NCBI GenBank assembly: GCA_030427835.1 | Contig: JAUICN010000001.1 | Span: 207,929 to 271,928 of the forward strand | Length of the DNA: 64,000 bases | Origin: Polyangia bacterium | GTDB lineage: Bacteria; Myxococcota_A; Polyangia; Polyangiales; JAUICN01 | Reading direction: 5' to 3' | Shown: piece by piece, positions 36,101 to 43,594 of the stretch | Numbering within the stretch: position 1 is the first letter of the stretch | Layout of the letters: every line of letters begins with the position of its first letter | Translations under genes and position numbers: made by a program | Notes under the pieces: model-generated | The model's input: the letters and a program-made list of their open reading frames with translations, nothing else | Databases searched by the model: none | Told to the model about the DNA's origin: nothing

Positions 36101-36283
36101 GACCTCCGTGGGCCCCAATGAAGGCGCGTTGGTGAGGATCTGCACCTGGACATTCGTGACGTCCGGAACTGCGTCCATGGGCAGCAGCTGCATGGCACGG
36201 ACCCCCATAGCACCCACGAAAAGCACAAATAGAATGACAAGAAACCGGTTCTTCACCGAGAAGTCGACGATACGTTCAATCAT
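33152..36283 (-). CDS. czcA: HME-RND efflux pump CzcA-like (copy 1)
   Basis: 1043-aa proton-driven inner-membrane transporter exporting divalent metal ions through a tripartite complex. Starts MIERIVDFSVKNRFLVILFVLFVGAMGVRAM; the TM4 proton-relay/selectivity motif is LGALDFGIIVDGPVVIVEHI near residue 400, of the CzcA-like DFG-x3-DG...E type rather than the Cu/Ag type. Second-half TM segments and the large periplasmic loops are complete. A Pro replaces the more common Ala/Ser in DGPV. Last gene of czcCBA on the minus strand, 9 bp after czcB. Likely Zn/Co/Cd/Ni by motif, not proved. Confidence 0.93.
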   Translation of the reverse strand: MIERIVDFSVKNRFLVILFVLFVGAMGVRAMQLLPMDAVPDVTNVQVQILTNAPSLGPTEVEQFITFPIESAMGGLPHLSEVRSVSRFGVSAVTLVFEEGTSIYFARQLVQERLSEARNRVPKEYGRPEMGPISSGLGEVYQFEVRGDPTCSGEDTDDCYTVMELRTILDWYIAYQLRSVDGVVEINSFGGELKTYEVQVDPIFLRAFDLGLEHVFEALEQNNVSAGGGYIAHAGEQRLIRARGLITNLDDIRRVVVATRDDGTPVRIADIATVEHAPMIRQGAVTRDGRGEVVTGIVMMLMGANSRAVSEAVERRIEEIRPTLPPGVSIDTFYNRTHLVDRTVKTAATNLIEGGVLVIIVLLLLLGNLRGGLLVASVIPLSMLAAFIGMRALGVSGNLMSLGALDFGIIVDGPVVIVEHILLLLSRARTGSTPEMVRTASRPMARPVVFAVGIIMLVYLPILTLQGIEGKMFQPMALTVLLALGASVILALTLMPAMSTFLFRKEVSENETWLMRTLRRIYEPLLDRAFQRGSMTVGFALLFLVGAILLVPSLGAVFLPRLDEGAIAMQAVRLPSVSLEQSIDATTRVESTLLREFPTQVETVVSRTGRAEIATDPMGVEMSDVFIMLHPPNQWNEPESKEQLVARMKATLEHQQPGQNYLFSQPIELRTNELISGVRSDIAVQIYGEDLGMLGRVGDDIVRTAKRIDGTADVSMELIGGLPFLDVDVDRDAMARYGVSARQVADAVSVVAGRQVGTVFEGQRRFPLQVRIPEGMRNNIDVVRDLPVRARAGGTVPLGQLAHIVQTEGPAQISRENVQRRATVQINVRGRDIAGYVAEAQQRIQDEVEIPPGHFIHWGGQFENLQMATRRLAIVVPATLLLIFLLLFMNFGSARPAWIVYLNVPFAATGGIVALFLRDMPFSISAAVGFIALFGIAVLNGVVLVSTIRDFQSSGMCLSIASLRGTKARLRPVLMTAVTDALGFLPMAISSSAGAEVQRPLATVVIGGLVSCTLLTLFVLPVVYGWFGGQVKSNHKARVETTP

Positions 36284-36292
36284 GATCGTTTC

Positions 36293-37483
36293 TCAGTGGG
36301 CATGGCCGTGCCCAAGCTCTGAACGAAGCAGTTGTGATTTCAGAACAAACGATCCGGTGGCGACGTAGCGATCTCCGGCGGAAAGGCCGTTTGCGATAGC
36401 GGCTCTGTTGTAACTACGGTGCGCAACTGCCACAGGGACCACATGAAACTCGCCCTCTTTACCGAAGGGGATGAAGACCACCGTTTGTCCACGAAACTCT
36501 TGGATCGCGGTGTCTACAACTGTTGGGATAGGCTCAACGTGGGCACCGGCAAGATGCAACGTTCCAAAGAGCCCCGGCCGGAGCTGAGAATCCTCGTTGT
36601 CGAGTATGACTCGCACCGTCAGTGTTCGGCTTTGCTCCTCCAATGCGGGCGCCACGTAGTCCAGCGTTCCAGACCATGTCTTTCCTGGGACGGACCGTAA
36701 GGAAAGTCTTACCGGTGTGTTGACCTGGGCTGCTGCAACGTCCTGCGCGTAGACCTGACCCATGATCCAAACACGGTCAAAGTTTGCGATTTGCAGGAGA
36801 ACTGTTCCCGGCGAGACAACTTCGCCCACAGCGGCGTGCCTTTGCAACACCTGACCTGCGATTGGACTACGAATGGTGACGGTTGCACCGGTTCCACTGG
36901 CTCCATACGCACGAACCTGACTACGAAGACCAGAGAACCGGGCCCGGGCCTGTGCGAGACTTCCTTGGGCCTCTACGAGGTTTCGTTTGGCTCCTATTCC
37001 GGATTCCGCAAGTTCCTGTTGACGTTGGAATGCGGCCTTCGCAACATCGAGCTGCGCACGGGATTCTTCCAGATCCGCCTGTGTCTCACCTAGAGCCACG
37101 CTTCGCATGACGATCAATGGATCACCCACCTCCACCCGCTGCCCTAGCGAAACACGAACCTGCGCTACCTGGCCCTCGACTATTGGAGAAATGTGCGCTG
37201 TGTGATCAGGGTCTAGCTGGACCTCGGCTGGAACAGCGACCTCCCCAGAAAACACTTCCGCACGTACCGTATCGATCGTTATTCCAACGCGCTTGACCGC
37301 CGTTGGCGAAATCCGAACCGTATCCTCCGTGTGAGAATCCAAGGGTTCACTACGTTCCTCGTGGCGCCCTGCAGGATCACTGGCGGTTATCTGGGTTCCA
37401 CAACTACCGCACCCTCCAAGCGGAAAGACGATTAACTGGAGGACGAAGCTGAACTGCGAGAGACGTCTGCTTTGACCGCTCAT
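36293..37483 (-). CDS. czcB: RND efflux periplasmic adaptor, CzcB-like (copy 1)
   Basis: 396-aa membrane-fusion protein. Start at 37483 in an ATGA overlap with czcC. A signal region LIVFPLGGCGSCG fits a lipoprotein (lipobox LGGC). The barrel-sandwich and hairpin follow: GQVAQVRVSLGQRVEVGDPLIVM near 130-150, a coiled hairpin with QADLEESRAQLDVAKAAFQRQQELAESGIGAKRNLVEAQ, and [39 protein letters not shown]. The C-terminus is short and ends HGHAH. Links CzcA to the outer-membrane channel. Confidence 0.92.
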   Translation of the reverse strand: MSGQSRRLSQFSFVLQLIVFPLGGCGSCGTQITASDPAGRHEERSEPLDSHTEDTVRISPTAVKRVGITIDTVRAEVFSGEVAVPAEVQLDPDHTAHISPIVEGQVAQVRVSLGQRVEVGDPLIVMRSVALGETQADLEESRAQLDVAKAAFQRQQELAESGIGAKRNLVEAQGSLAQARARFSGLRSQVRAYGASGTGATVTIRSPIAGQVLQRHAAVGEVVSPGTVLLQIANFDRVWIMGQVYAQDVAAAQVNTPVRLSLRSVPGKTWSGTLDYVAPALEEQSRTLTVRVILDNEDSQLRPGLFGTLHLAGAHVEPIPTVVDTAIQEFRGQTVVFIPFGKEGEFHVVPVAVAHRSYNRAAIANGLSAGDRYVATGSFVLKSQLLRSELGHGHAH

Positions 37484-38817
37484 CGTCCGTTCTCCTTTTC
37501 TTGCTCGGTGCTGGACCAAGGGTCGGTGCCAAGTTCCGCTTCCAGGGCGGCAACGGCGGTGAAGTAGTCTTCCTTGGCCGCAAGCGCATCGAGTTGGATT
37601 CGGAGGAAACGGTCCCTGCCAACCGACAACTGAAGCAGATCGATTTCTCCGAGTTCGAAAGATCTCCTCAATAACAAGAGATGTTCTTCGAACCGCGGAA
37701 GCACCTCAGCTCCGTAGCTTTCAGTGCGGGCCGCTGCGGCCTCCACCGCGGAGGCCAAGTTACGCAACCGATACCGGAGTACACGGCGAACTGCGGACTT
37801 AGTCGCTTCCGCCATTTCGAGCTGGGCGTTTGCCGTCGCGCGTGCGGCTTGGTTGCGTTGCCAAAACGGGAATGGCGCCACGAGTATGCCGGTAAGCGTC
37901 CATTCGTGCGGCCCACCCCCAGGGGCCCCTTCTCGGGCGGTCGCCACCCCAACACTTGGGTGAGGCCAACCGTCTCGGTTCTCCGTGCGGGAGCGAGCTC
38001 GGGCAGCTTCGACCGCCGCGCCGCGAACCGCAAGAGCCGGATGGTACTGCGATGCCAAGGTCAAAAGGCGCTCGATGCTTGGAGGATGCCAGGGATTTTG
38101 CAACGTGCCCGCCGGCTCTGGAAGAGGGCGGTGGTCAGGCCACCCAGCGAGTTCAGCGAGACTCAAACACAAAGCTAGGTAGCGTTGGTCGGCTGCGATT
38201 TTGCCTTGCTGCGCCTGTGCTACCTCCGCCTCTGCGAGGCGCTCTGTCAGGGGTGAAACATCCCCCGCGTTTACTCTTCCACGCGCAATACGGAGCAACT
38301 GGTTCTGAAAATCTAAAAGTTCCTGCGCAAGCGTCGCCCGCTCTCGTGCCACCAGCGATGCATGGAAGGTGGCGTGGATTGCTTGGTGGACTGTCCATTG
38401 CGCAGCATCAAGCTCTGCATTCGCGAGATCCTGTGTGGCTTTGGCGAGTTTGATACGCAACCTGCGCTCACCTGCGACTTCCAATGGTTGCAACATAGTC
38501 GCCTGAAGCTCCAGATCCGAAGCCCTTCCCAAACTACGTGAGCCTGCGTTCAGTCTTAGAGTCGGGTTTGCCGGAAATCGAGGGGATGCGGCTTCCTCTG
38601 CGGCTGTACCGATGGCCAACCGGGAACGGGCGACGGTCGCCTGGGGGGCGTTGTCTGTCGCGTACTCGAGGAGTTGGGCGAGAGATACTCGTTGGACACC
38701 ACTTGAATCCCGCGGTTCCGTTCCGTCCTGTTGGCCGCGGGCAATACTCGTCGTGGGTCCGCACAGCAACGACACGACCATCGCTGTGACCCACAGTTGT
38801 TGATGAGGTTCACACAT
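37480..38817 (-). CDS. czcC: RND outer-membrane factor, CzcC/TolC-like (copy 1)
   Basis: 445-aa outer-membrane channel. Signal peptide region from residue 1 to about 28 (ending SIARGQ), then two helical OEP repeats: LAQLLEYATDNAPQATVARSRL ... and AAEVARARSRTENRDGWPHPSVGVATAREGAPG, with the paired hairpins EIDLLQLSVGRDRFLRIQLDALAAKEDYF near the end. AGGAG lies seven bases before the ATG. First gene of the czcCBA operon; overlaps czcB by four bases. Confidence 0.92.
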   Translation of the reverse strand: MCEPHQQLWVTAMVVSLLCGPTTSIARGQQDGTEPRDSSGVQRVSLAQLLEYATDNAPQATVARSRLAIGTAAEEAASPRFPANPTLRLNAGSRSLGRASDLELQATMLQPLEVAGERRLRIKLAKATQDLANAELDAAQWTVHQAIHATFHASLVARERATLAQELLDFQNQLLRIARGRVNAGDVSPLTERLAEAEVAQAQQGKIAADQRYLALCLSLAELAGWPDHRPLPEPAGTLQNPWHPPSIERLLTLASQYHPALAVRGAAVEAARARSRTENRDGWPHPSVGVATAREGAPGGGPHEWTLTGILVAPFPFWQRNQAARATANAQLEMAEATKSAVRRVLRYRLRNLASAVEAAAARTESYGAEVLPRFEEHLLLLRRSFELGEIDLLQLSVGRDRFLRIQLDALAAKEDYFTAVAALEAELGTDPWSSTEQEKENGR

Positions 38818-38946
38818 GAAGTTTCTCCTGAGTTTCGTTCAAAGACGGCTAGTCCAACCAAGCCCATGCAAGGCCTGTCGAACAATCACGCGAATGCGAC
38901 TCGTTGCCCGTCAGTTCAGGACGGACCACTCCTGTCGAGTCGTTAC

Positions 38947-39315
38947 TCAGGCCCGAGGGGGACGCTCAAGGTCCCGCATGTGGCCTTCGGCTCGGATACC
39001 TTGGATGTTCATTCTGTACGTAAGAACTGTGGTTGGAAGGTATTCAACGGTGGAGATTGTGGTTGGTAGGTTGAACAACACTGAGGTGTGGCACTGGCAC
39101 GTATGAAAGATTCCAGTGCAGCCGTGCTCGTCATTGGTTGACTGATGCTCGGCTTCGTCCACGGCATGAGCCGTGTGGCCTTCCGTCACCAAGTAAATTG
39201 CATTCTCTGTGAGTTCCCCCGATCCGGGGGCCATCAAATAGGCAACCAAAAGTGCCACAGCGGGAATGAGTCGACGCACGAGCGGCCATTGTAGCAGTTC
39301 TTTTGGAGCGATCAC
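38947..39315 (-). CDS. Small Cys/His-rich membrane-anchored protein next to czcCBA
   Basis: 122 aa. One hydrophobic segment near residues 13-30 (LIPAVALLVAYLMAPG), then an export-facing part with EGHTAHAVDEAEHQSTNDEHGCTGIFHTCQCHTSV, which has four His/Cys-rich clusters and suggests metal binding. GTG start at 39315. It lies 129 bp upstream of czcC on the same strand and is likely co-expressed as a periplasmic metal-binding accessory. I do not recognise a named family. Confidence 0.6.
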   Translation of the reverse strand: MIAPKELLQWPLVRRLIPAVALLVAYLMAPGSGELTENAIYLVTEGHTAHAVDEAEHQSTNDEHGCTGIFHTCQCHTSVLFNLPTTISTVEYLPTTVLTYRMNIQGIRAEGHMRDLERPPRA

Positions 39316-39389
39316 AACCGGGGAAGCTTGTGGGCCGCTTTTGCTGGGCCTCCAGGGCTTAACGACGCGTGGCGGCCGTGAACGCCCAA

Positions 39390-39908
39390 CTAGTCCAGAG
39401 CCTTCACGCGTTCCTGAAGTACTTTGATTCGCGCGGCGTATCGGTCGTCGGGGGCCATCGATCGTGCCAGGCCGATCAAATGGTGCACTTCTCCTGGTTC
39501 CCTACCCAGAGCGCACAATGTCTCGGCGAGGGTCAGCTGGGCGCTTGCCACGTCGTTGTTTGTTCGCAGGCGCCCAGCAAGGGCTGACCTAAGGTGCACT
39601 TCTGCTTCCGCATTTTTGGCTTCATCTTTGAGGATCGCTCCGAACAGAAAATTGTAATACGTGCGCGATTCTATGCTCAGGTACTGGGGACGTTTCACCT
39701 GAAGTAGGAGCTTCTTTGCGGATTCCAGGCGACCCAATTGTGCCAGTTTGAATGCCAGCCATACGGTTCCGTAACGAAAATGGCCCACAACTAACAACAC
39801 CGCTGCGATGATGCTCAGCCATCCGAAGGTATCTCCTTCGAGCAATCTCCAGACACCAAAGACCAGAGAAAACAACACGAGGATCCATCGAAGCCATCCT
39901 GGAAACAT
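39390..39908 (-). CDS. Membrane protein with TPR-like C-terminal region
   Basis: 172 aa. Two N-terminal membrane spans (residues 5-21 and 28-45: LRWILVLFSLVFGVW, WLSIIAAVLLVVGHF), then helical repeats with TPR character (LAQLGRLESAKKLLLQVKRPQYLS..., AEAEVHLRSALAGRLRTNNDVASAQLTLAETLCALGR). It faces the cytoplasm or periplasm as an anchored interaction module. Divergent from the MBL-fold gene. Function unknown. Confidence 0.75.
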   Translation of the reverse strand: MFPGWLRWILVLFSLVFGVWRLLEGDTFGWLSIIAAVLLVVGHFRYGTVWLAFKLAQLGRLESAKKLLLQVKRPQYLSIESRTYYNFLFGAILKDEAKNAEAEVHLRSALAGRLRTNNDVASAQLTLAETLCALGREPGEVHHLIGLARSMAPDDRYAARIKVLQERVKALD

Positions 39909-39975
39909 CGTTGCGAATCTAGCAGAGCTAACTCATCTTACAACGTTCGATTCGGTTGCGCGTTTCTCCGCCTCG

Positions 39976-41286
39976 ATGAAGAGTGGACCGATGGGTGGAA
40001 GTTCCAAGTCGCGGTCGAAACGAAGGCGGCTGCTCCATTGGTTTGGAGTTTGGGGGCTCGTATTCGGTATCGCTGCAGGCGCTATTCTTGTGGACGCATG
40101 GGCTGCTTTTGGTCACGCGCCTGACGAACACCGAAAGGCACGAGTGGAGGCCTCACCCCAATGGAAGGGTGGCAAGTTTACCAACCCCCAACAGCTCTGG
40201 AACGATATCTGGGGAAGCATTACCGCATCCTCCGTTGAGGAAGCGAAGACCACACCTGACGGACCGCTCCCCGTGGTGCGCTCGGACGGATCCCAGTTTC
40301 GCGAACCTCCCGACAGCGGACTTCGAATCACGTGGATGGGTCACTCCTGCACGCTCGTGGAGATAGACGGCCAACGTGTGCTCTTTGATCCCATCTTCAT
40401 GGGTCGAGCGTCTCCACTGGATTGGGTTGGGCCGGACCGTTGGTATGCGCCACCCATCGCCCTGGAACGTATGCCCACGGTGGATGCAGTGGTAATTTCG
40501 CACGATCACTACGACCACTTGAGCTACCCGACCATTCAGGCGATCAAGGGCTGGAACACGCGGTTCATTGCACCGCTCGGTGTCGGGGCGCACTTGGTGT
40601 ACTGGGGAGTGCCTGAGGCCCGCGTCACTGAGGTTGATTGGTGGGATGAAGTTCAGCTTGGTGACCTAAGGGTGGTTGCCACACCCTCACGCCACGCTTC
40701 GGGCCGGCACCTGTTTGACCAGAACCGGACCCTGTGGTCGAGCTACGCGCTGGTCGGGCCGCAACATCGTGTTTTCTATTCGGGTGACACCGGCCTATTC
40801 CCAGGGTTCACGGATATCGGTTCAAGGCTCGGCCCATTTGACGTCACTATGATCGAGATTGGTGCCTACAACCAGGGTTGGCCAGATTGGCATATGGGCC
40901 CGGAGCAAGCAGTCCGTGCGCACCGAATGCTACGGGGCAGTGTGCTGCTCCCTGTTCATTGGGGCCTGTGGGATCTTGCATTCCACGGTTGGACAGAACC
41001 TGCGGAACGGGTGGTTGTTGCCGCCCAAAAGGCAGGCGTCACGCTGGCCATGCCACGACCGGGCGAGAGCATAGACCCTGCTCAGCTTCCCGAGTTCACA
41101 AAGTGGTGGCCTGAGCTCCCCTGGCAAACTGCAGAACAGTACCCTATTGTGGCAACGAAGAACGGTGACCCCAACGACCGCATGGATGCCGCGGATCTCT
41201 CGCACGCGGCTGCCGATCGTCAAGAATCTTTGGTTGAGGGCAACCAAGGAGTTGATCCCGCACCTTCACTGGTGGGACGCCTATGA
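39976..41286 (+). CDS. MBL-fold hydrolase, membrane-anchored (NAPE-PLD/UlaG-like)
   Basis: 436 aa. An N-terminal membrane anchor LLHWFGVWGLVFGIAAGAILVDAW precedes a metallo-beta-lactamase fold: THMGHSCTLVEI-type strand (WMGHSCTLVEIDGQRVLFDPIF), catalytic HDHYDHL near residues 175-181, SRHASGR, SGDTGLFPGF, EIGAYNQGWPDWHMGPEQAV and LPVHWGLWDLAFHGW. This set is that of the NAPE-PLD-like family that hydrolyses phospholipids or related esters. Start at ATG 39976. The last 20 residues lie over a remnant of a VOC gene in another frame and are probably not functional. Confidence 0.88.
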   Translation: MKSGPMGGSSKSRSKRRRLLHWFGVWGLVFGIAAGAILVDAWAAFGHAPDEHRKARVEASPQWKGGKFTNPQQLWNDIWGSITASSVEEAKTTPDGPLPVVRSDGSQFREPPDSGLRITWMGHSCTLVEIDGQRVLFDPIFMGRASPLDWVGPDRWYAPPIALERMPTVDAVVISHDHYDHLSYPTIQAIKGWNTRFIAPLGVGAHLVYWGVPEARVTEVDWWDEVQLGDLRVVATPSRHASGRHLFDQNRTLWSSYALVGPQHRVFYSGDTGLFPGFTDIGSRLGPFDVTMIEIGAYNQGWPDWHMGPEQAVRAHRMLRGSVLLPVHWGLWDLAFHGWTEPAERVVVAAQKAGVTLAMPRPGESIDPAQLPEFTKWWPELPWQTAEQYPIVATKNGDPNDRMDAADLSHAAADRQESLVEGNQGVDPAPSLVGRL

Positions 41287-41347
41287 TTCCCCTCAGCTGG
41301 GTGACGAATCGCTTCCGTCAGGGGCACAGAGAGGCGCCGTTTCTTGA
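41246..41347 (+). pseudogene. Remnant of a VOC-family gene
   Basis: In the frame ending at 41347, the sequence KELIPHLHWWDAYDSPQLGDESLP closely matches DELALQLHRWDAHNHPRLGDESNPS of the intact VOC gene at 43172-43591, and the DNA also aligns (for example CTTCAC..TGGGACGCC). Upstream and downstream parts of that gene are absent, so this is a short decayed copy fused onto the tail of the MBL-fold gene in a different frame. Confidence 0.6.
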
Positions 41348-41353
41348 GCGTTT

Positions 41354-41950
41354 TTACTCGCGGAAACCTTTGCCCGCGAGAATCTTGGGCGTCACCTTGT
41401 CCACCCGTGCTTCTCGTGTTTTGGCTTGCTTCGCGGCCGAAAAATAGAGGTTGTACTCACGCCGCCGTCCAGGTGTGAGCCCTTCGAACGCCTTCTTTAG
41501 GACCGGGTCCCGTGCTAGCCGCTCGACCAGCTCATCGACGTAGATAAGGGTCTTACGCTTCGGCACTGCCAGGCCCGCCTTCTCGACGTCGATCGCTTCG
41601 CGTACAAGTGCTTTGACGGTGCGCTCGAGTCTTGCGACTTGCTCCACGCTCGTGAACTGCACGCGCAGCGCCGATTGAGTGTTCTCCCCCTGTTTTTGCA
41701 GCACACCCTTACTGTCTTTCAGGAGCGCGCCCTTGAAGAACATCAGCGCAAGGAAATCCTTCATGGGTTGAATGATGGCAATGTTCTTGCCTTGCGCGGT
41801 GTAGCAGGGTTTGCCCCACTTGAGCTCCTCTGTCAGGTTGCACTCGAGCAGAACCCTTCGCAGCCGCTTGCCTTCCGGATGCCACCGCTTTGCTCTGTCG
41901 AAAAATGCACTGCTCTTTGGGTCCACCTTTGCAGGTTCTCCCATGGTCAT
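41354..41950 (-). CDS. YdeI/OmpD-associated family protein (DUF1801 domain)
   Basis: 198 aa. The N-terminal DUF1801-like domain LEECNLTEELKWGKPCYTAQGKNIAIIQPMKDFLALMFFKGALLKDSKG (about residues 35-82) is followed by the helical YdeI-type C-terminus with LARDPVLKKAFEGLTPGRRREYNLYFSAAKQAKTREARVDK, the characteristic ending. Function is unknown in the family. Convergent with the MBL-fold/VOC-remnant end (7 bp apart). Confidence 0.9.
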   Translation of the reverse strand: MTMGEPAKVDPKSSAFFDRAKRWHPEGKRLRRVLLECNLTEELKWGKPCYTAQGKNIAIIQPMKDFLALMFFKGALLKDSKGVLQKQGENTQSALRVQFTSVEQVARLERTVKALVREAIDVEKAGLAVPKRKTLIYVDELVERLARDPVLKKAFEGLTPGRRREYNLYFSAAKQAKTREARVDKVTPKILAGKGFRE

Positions 41951-42175
41951 CGCTTGGTCAACTCCCTTGCTAGCCTAGGCGCCTTTGCTCATTGACACCG
42001 CCCGGGACCGCGACATCATGTGGCTATCCACATCGGCTCGAGCCCCGCGTACCAGAGAGGAACAGGAGATGACAGTGATGTTGATTGTGACGGAAGACCT
42101 CAGCTACGAAACCACTTTTGGCCTCCGCTCCCGGAACGAACGACTTCGGTGCGAACTCCCGAGCGAGGGGTCGAG

Positions 42176-42628
42176 GTGAGCCGTAAACCGAACGTTCGGA
42201 CCTGCTTGTGGTTTGATGGGAACGGCCAAGAGGCAGCCGAGTTCTACGTGTCGCAGATTTCCGGAAGCACCGTTGAGGTTGTATCTGGCCCTGTCGTGGA
42301 ACTCTCGTTGGCCGGCACGCCATACATGTTTCTCAATGGTGGCCCTCGATACAAACTTTCGCCGGCGGCCTCTATCGCGGTCAGCACGGGCGATCAGGCT
42401 GAGACCGATCGCCTATGGGATGTGCTGCTGCAAGGCGGGGGTGAAGAGAGCATGTGCGGGTGGCTCGTCGATCGCTTTGGAGTGTCCTGGCAGATCGTCC
42501 CGGACGCTTTGCCGCGTCTACTTGGTTCGGACGATCGTGACGGTGCCAACCGCGCCATGCAAGCCATGCTGCAGATGAGCAAGATCGACATCGCGGCGCT
42601 CGAGTCGGCGTTCCGCGGAGAGTCATGA
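42176..42628 (+). CDS. VOC / PhnB-like family protein
   Basis: 150 aa, PhnB-like (3-demethylubiquinone methyltransferase-related VOC family; the name does not imply that reaction). Opening VRTCLWFDGNGQEAAEFYVSQISGSTVEVV, later TPYMFLNGGPRYKLSPAASIAVSTGDQAETDRLWDVLL and the near-C-terminal CGWLVDRFGVSWQIVPDALPRLL segment define the family. GTG start at 42176 with GAGGGG upstream; an upstream frame to 42020 has no support. Its stop overlaps the truncated NAD(P)-binding gene (ATGA at 42625). Confidence 0.9.
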   Translation: MSRKPNVRTCLWFDGNGQEAAEFYVSQISGSTVEVVSGPVVELSLAGTPYMFLNGGPRYKLSPAASIAVSTGDQAETDRLWDVLLQGGGEESMCGWLVDRFGVSWQIVPDALPRLLGSDDRDGANRAMQAMLQMSKIDIAALESAFRGES

Positions 42629-42771
42629 AGATCGCAGTAAGCGCAGTTTCGGGAAAACTAGGAGGGGAGACCGCGCAGGCACTCAAGACACTCGTCGGAG
42701 TCGAGTCTGTTGTGGGCCTCGCGCGAACTCCGGAAAAACCGGGGCGGTTCACAACTGTGGAGAATGACTAA
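42625..42771 (+). pseudogene. Truncated NmrA/SDR-type NAD(P)-binding gene
   Basis: 48 codons, MKIAVSAVSGKLGGETAQALKTLVGVESVVGLARTPEKPGRF..., the exact N-terminus of an NmrA-like atypical SDR (Rossmann GxxGxxG as SAVSGKLGG, and LARTPEK after the second strand). It then stops at TAA 42769-42771, where a normal protein has over 200 more residues. It is still translationally coupled at both ends: ATGA to the VOC gene and TAATG to the next gene. Confidence 0.7.
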
Positions 42772-43148
42772 TGACACTTAGCGTGTGGGCCTATCGACGT
42801 GATCCAAATACTCACGATATTGTCTATCTGGATGTGGAGCCGGATCCACCTTGCAATGATCTCGCTGGGTTTGAAATATGGCGCGGGCAAGTTTGGGGCT
42901 CTTCTGTCGCAAAGAACCTCGGCTTAACCATTCTCCCCTCGCTCACGCGTATGGATGTTTTTGCTGAAGCTTCAGAGCTAGACACGCTCGAGCAGGAACT
43001 GGGTTTGCTTGAAAAAAACCTATCTGTACTTGCCGCACATGCAAAAACCCTGGAAGAGACCATTCTTTTTCGAATCAAAAATATTCTCGAAGCCATCCGC
43101 CTCGCTCGCCAGGTACCCGACGGCGCGGGCGGGGTCAACATCGGATAG
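42771..43148 (+). CDS. Hypothetical protein (125 aa)
   Basis: Begins MTLSVWAYRRDPNTHDIVYLDVEPDPPC, with the sequence FEIWRGQVWGSSVAKNLGLTILPSLTR in the middle and a long coiled-coil-like helix (ASELDTLEQELGLLEKNLSVLAAHAKTLEETILFRIKNILEAIRLA) near the end. No family recognised. ATG overlaps the stop of the truncated NAD(P)-binding gene, so it is translated by coupling. Confidence 0.6.
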   Translation: MTLSVWAYRRDPNTHDIVYLDVEPDPPCNDLAGFEIWRGQVWGSSVAKNLGLTILPSLTRMDVFAEASELDTLEQELGLLEKNLSVLAAHAKTLEETILFRIKNILEAIRLARQVPDGAGGVNIG

Positions 43149-43171
43149 ACTTGTTCAGGGCAACTGGTGTG

Positions 43172-43591
43172 ATGAACTACTCGAACCGCCAAATGAAATC
43201 TCAACCCATGATTGCAGTGCACGATGTGGAGGTGACTTCCAGGTGGTTTCAGGAGGTTTTGGGCCTTCGTTCTGGCCACGGGGGCGACGACTACGAGATG
43301 CTTTTGGATGGTGATGAGCTTGCCCTTCAGCTTCACCGATGGGACGCCCACAATCACCCGCGTCTTGGTGACGAATCGAATCCTTCCCGTGGCAACGGAG
43401 TGTTGCTCTGGTTTGCCACTGACAGCTTTGATGCACTGGTCGAACGAGTCGCGACGGCTGGCGTGAACGTCCTGGATGGACCGTTGTACAATCCAAGCGC
43501 TCAGCAACGGGAAATCTGGCTCGAGGGGCCTGAGGGCTACCGTGTGGTGGTCGCAGGGCCACGGAATCCGAACGAGTCGGACAACCTGTGA
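43172..43591 (+). CDS. VOC family protein (glyoxalase-like)
   Basis: 139 aa. Pattern: AVHDVEVTSRWFQEVLGLRSGHGG (betaalpha start), DGDELALQLHRWDAHNHPRLGDE, then VLLWFATDSFDALVERVATAGVNVLDGP and EIWLEGPEGYRVVVAGP at the metal-site ends. A relative of this gene survives as the remnant at 41246-41347. ATG 43172 preferred over TTG 43151. Stands before a convergent methyltransferase gene. Confidence 0.88.
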   Translation: MNYSNRQMKSQPMIAVHDVEVTSRWFQEVLGLRSGHGGDDYEMLLDGDELALQLHRWDAHNHPRLGDESNPSRGNGVLLWFATDSFDALVERVATAGVNVLDGPLYNPSAQQREIWLEGPEGYRVVVAGPRNPNESDNL

Positions 43592-43594
43592 CGC

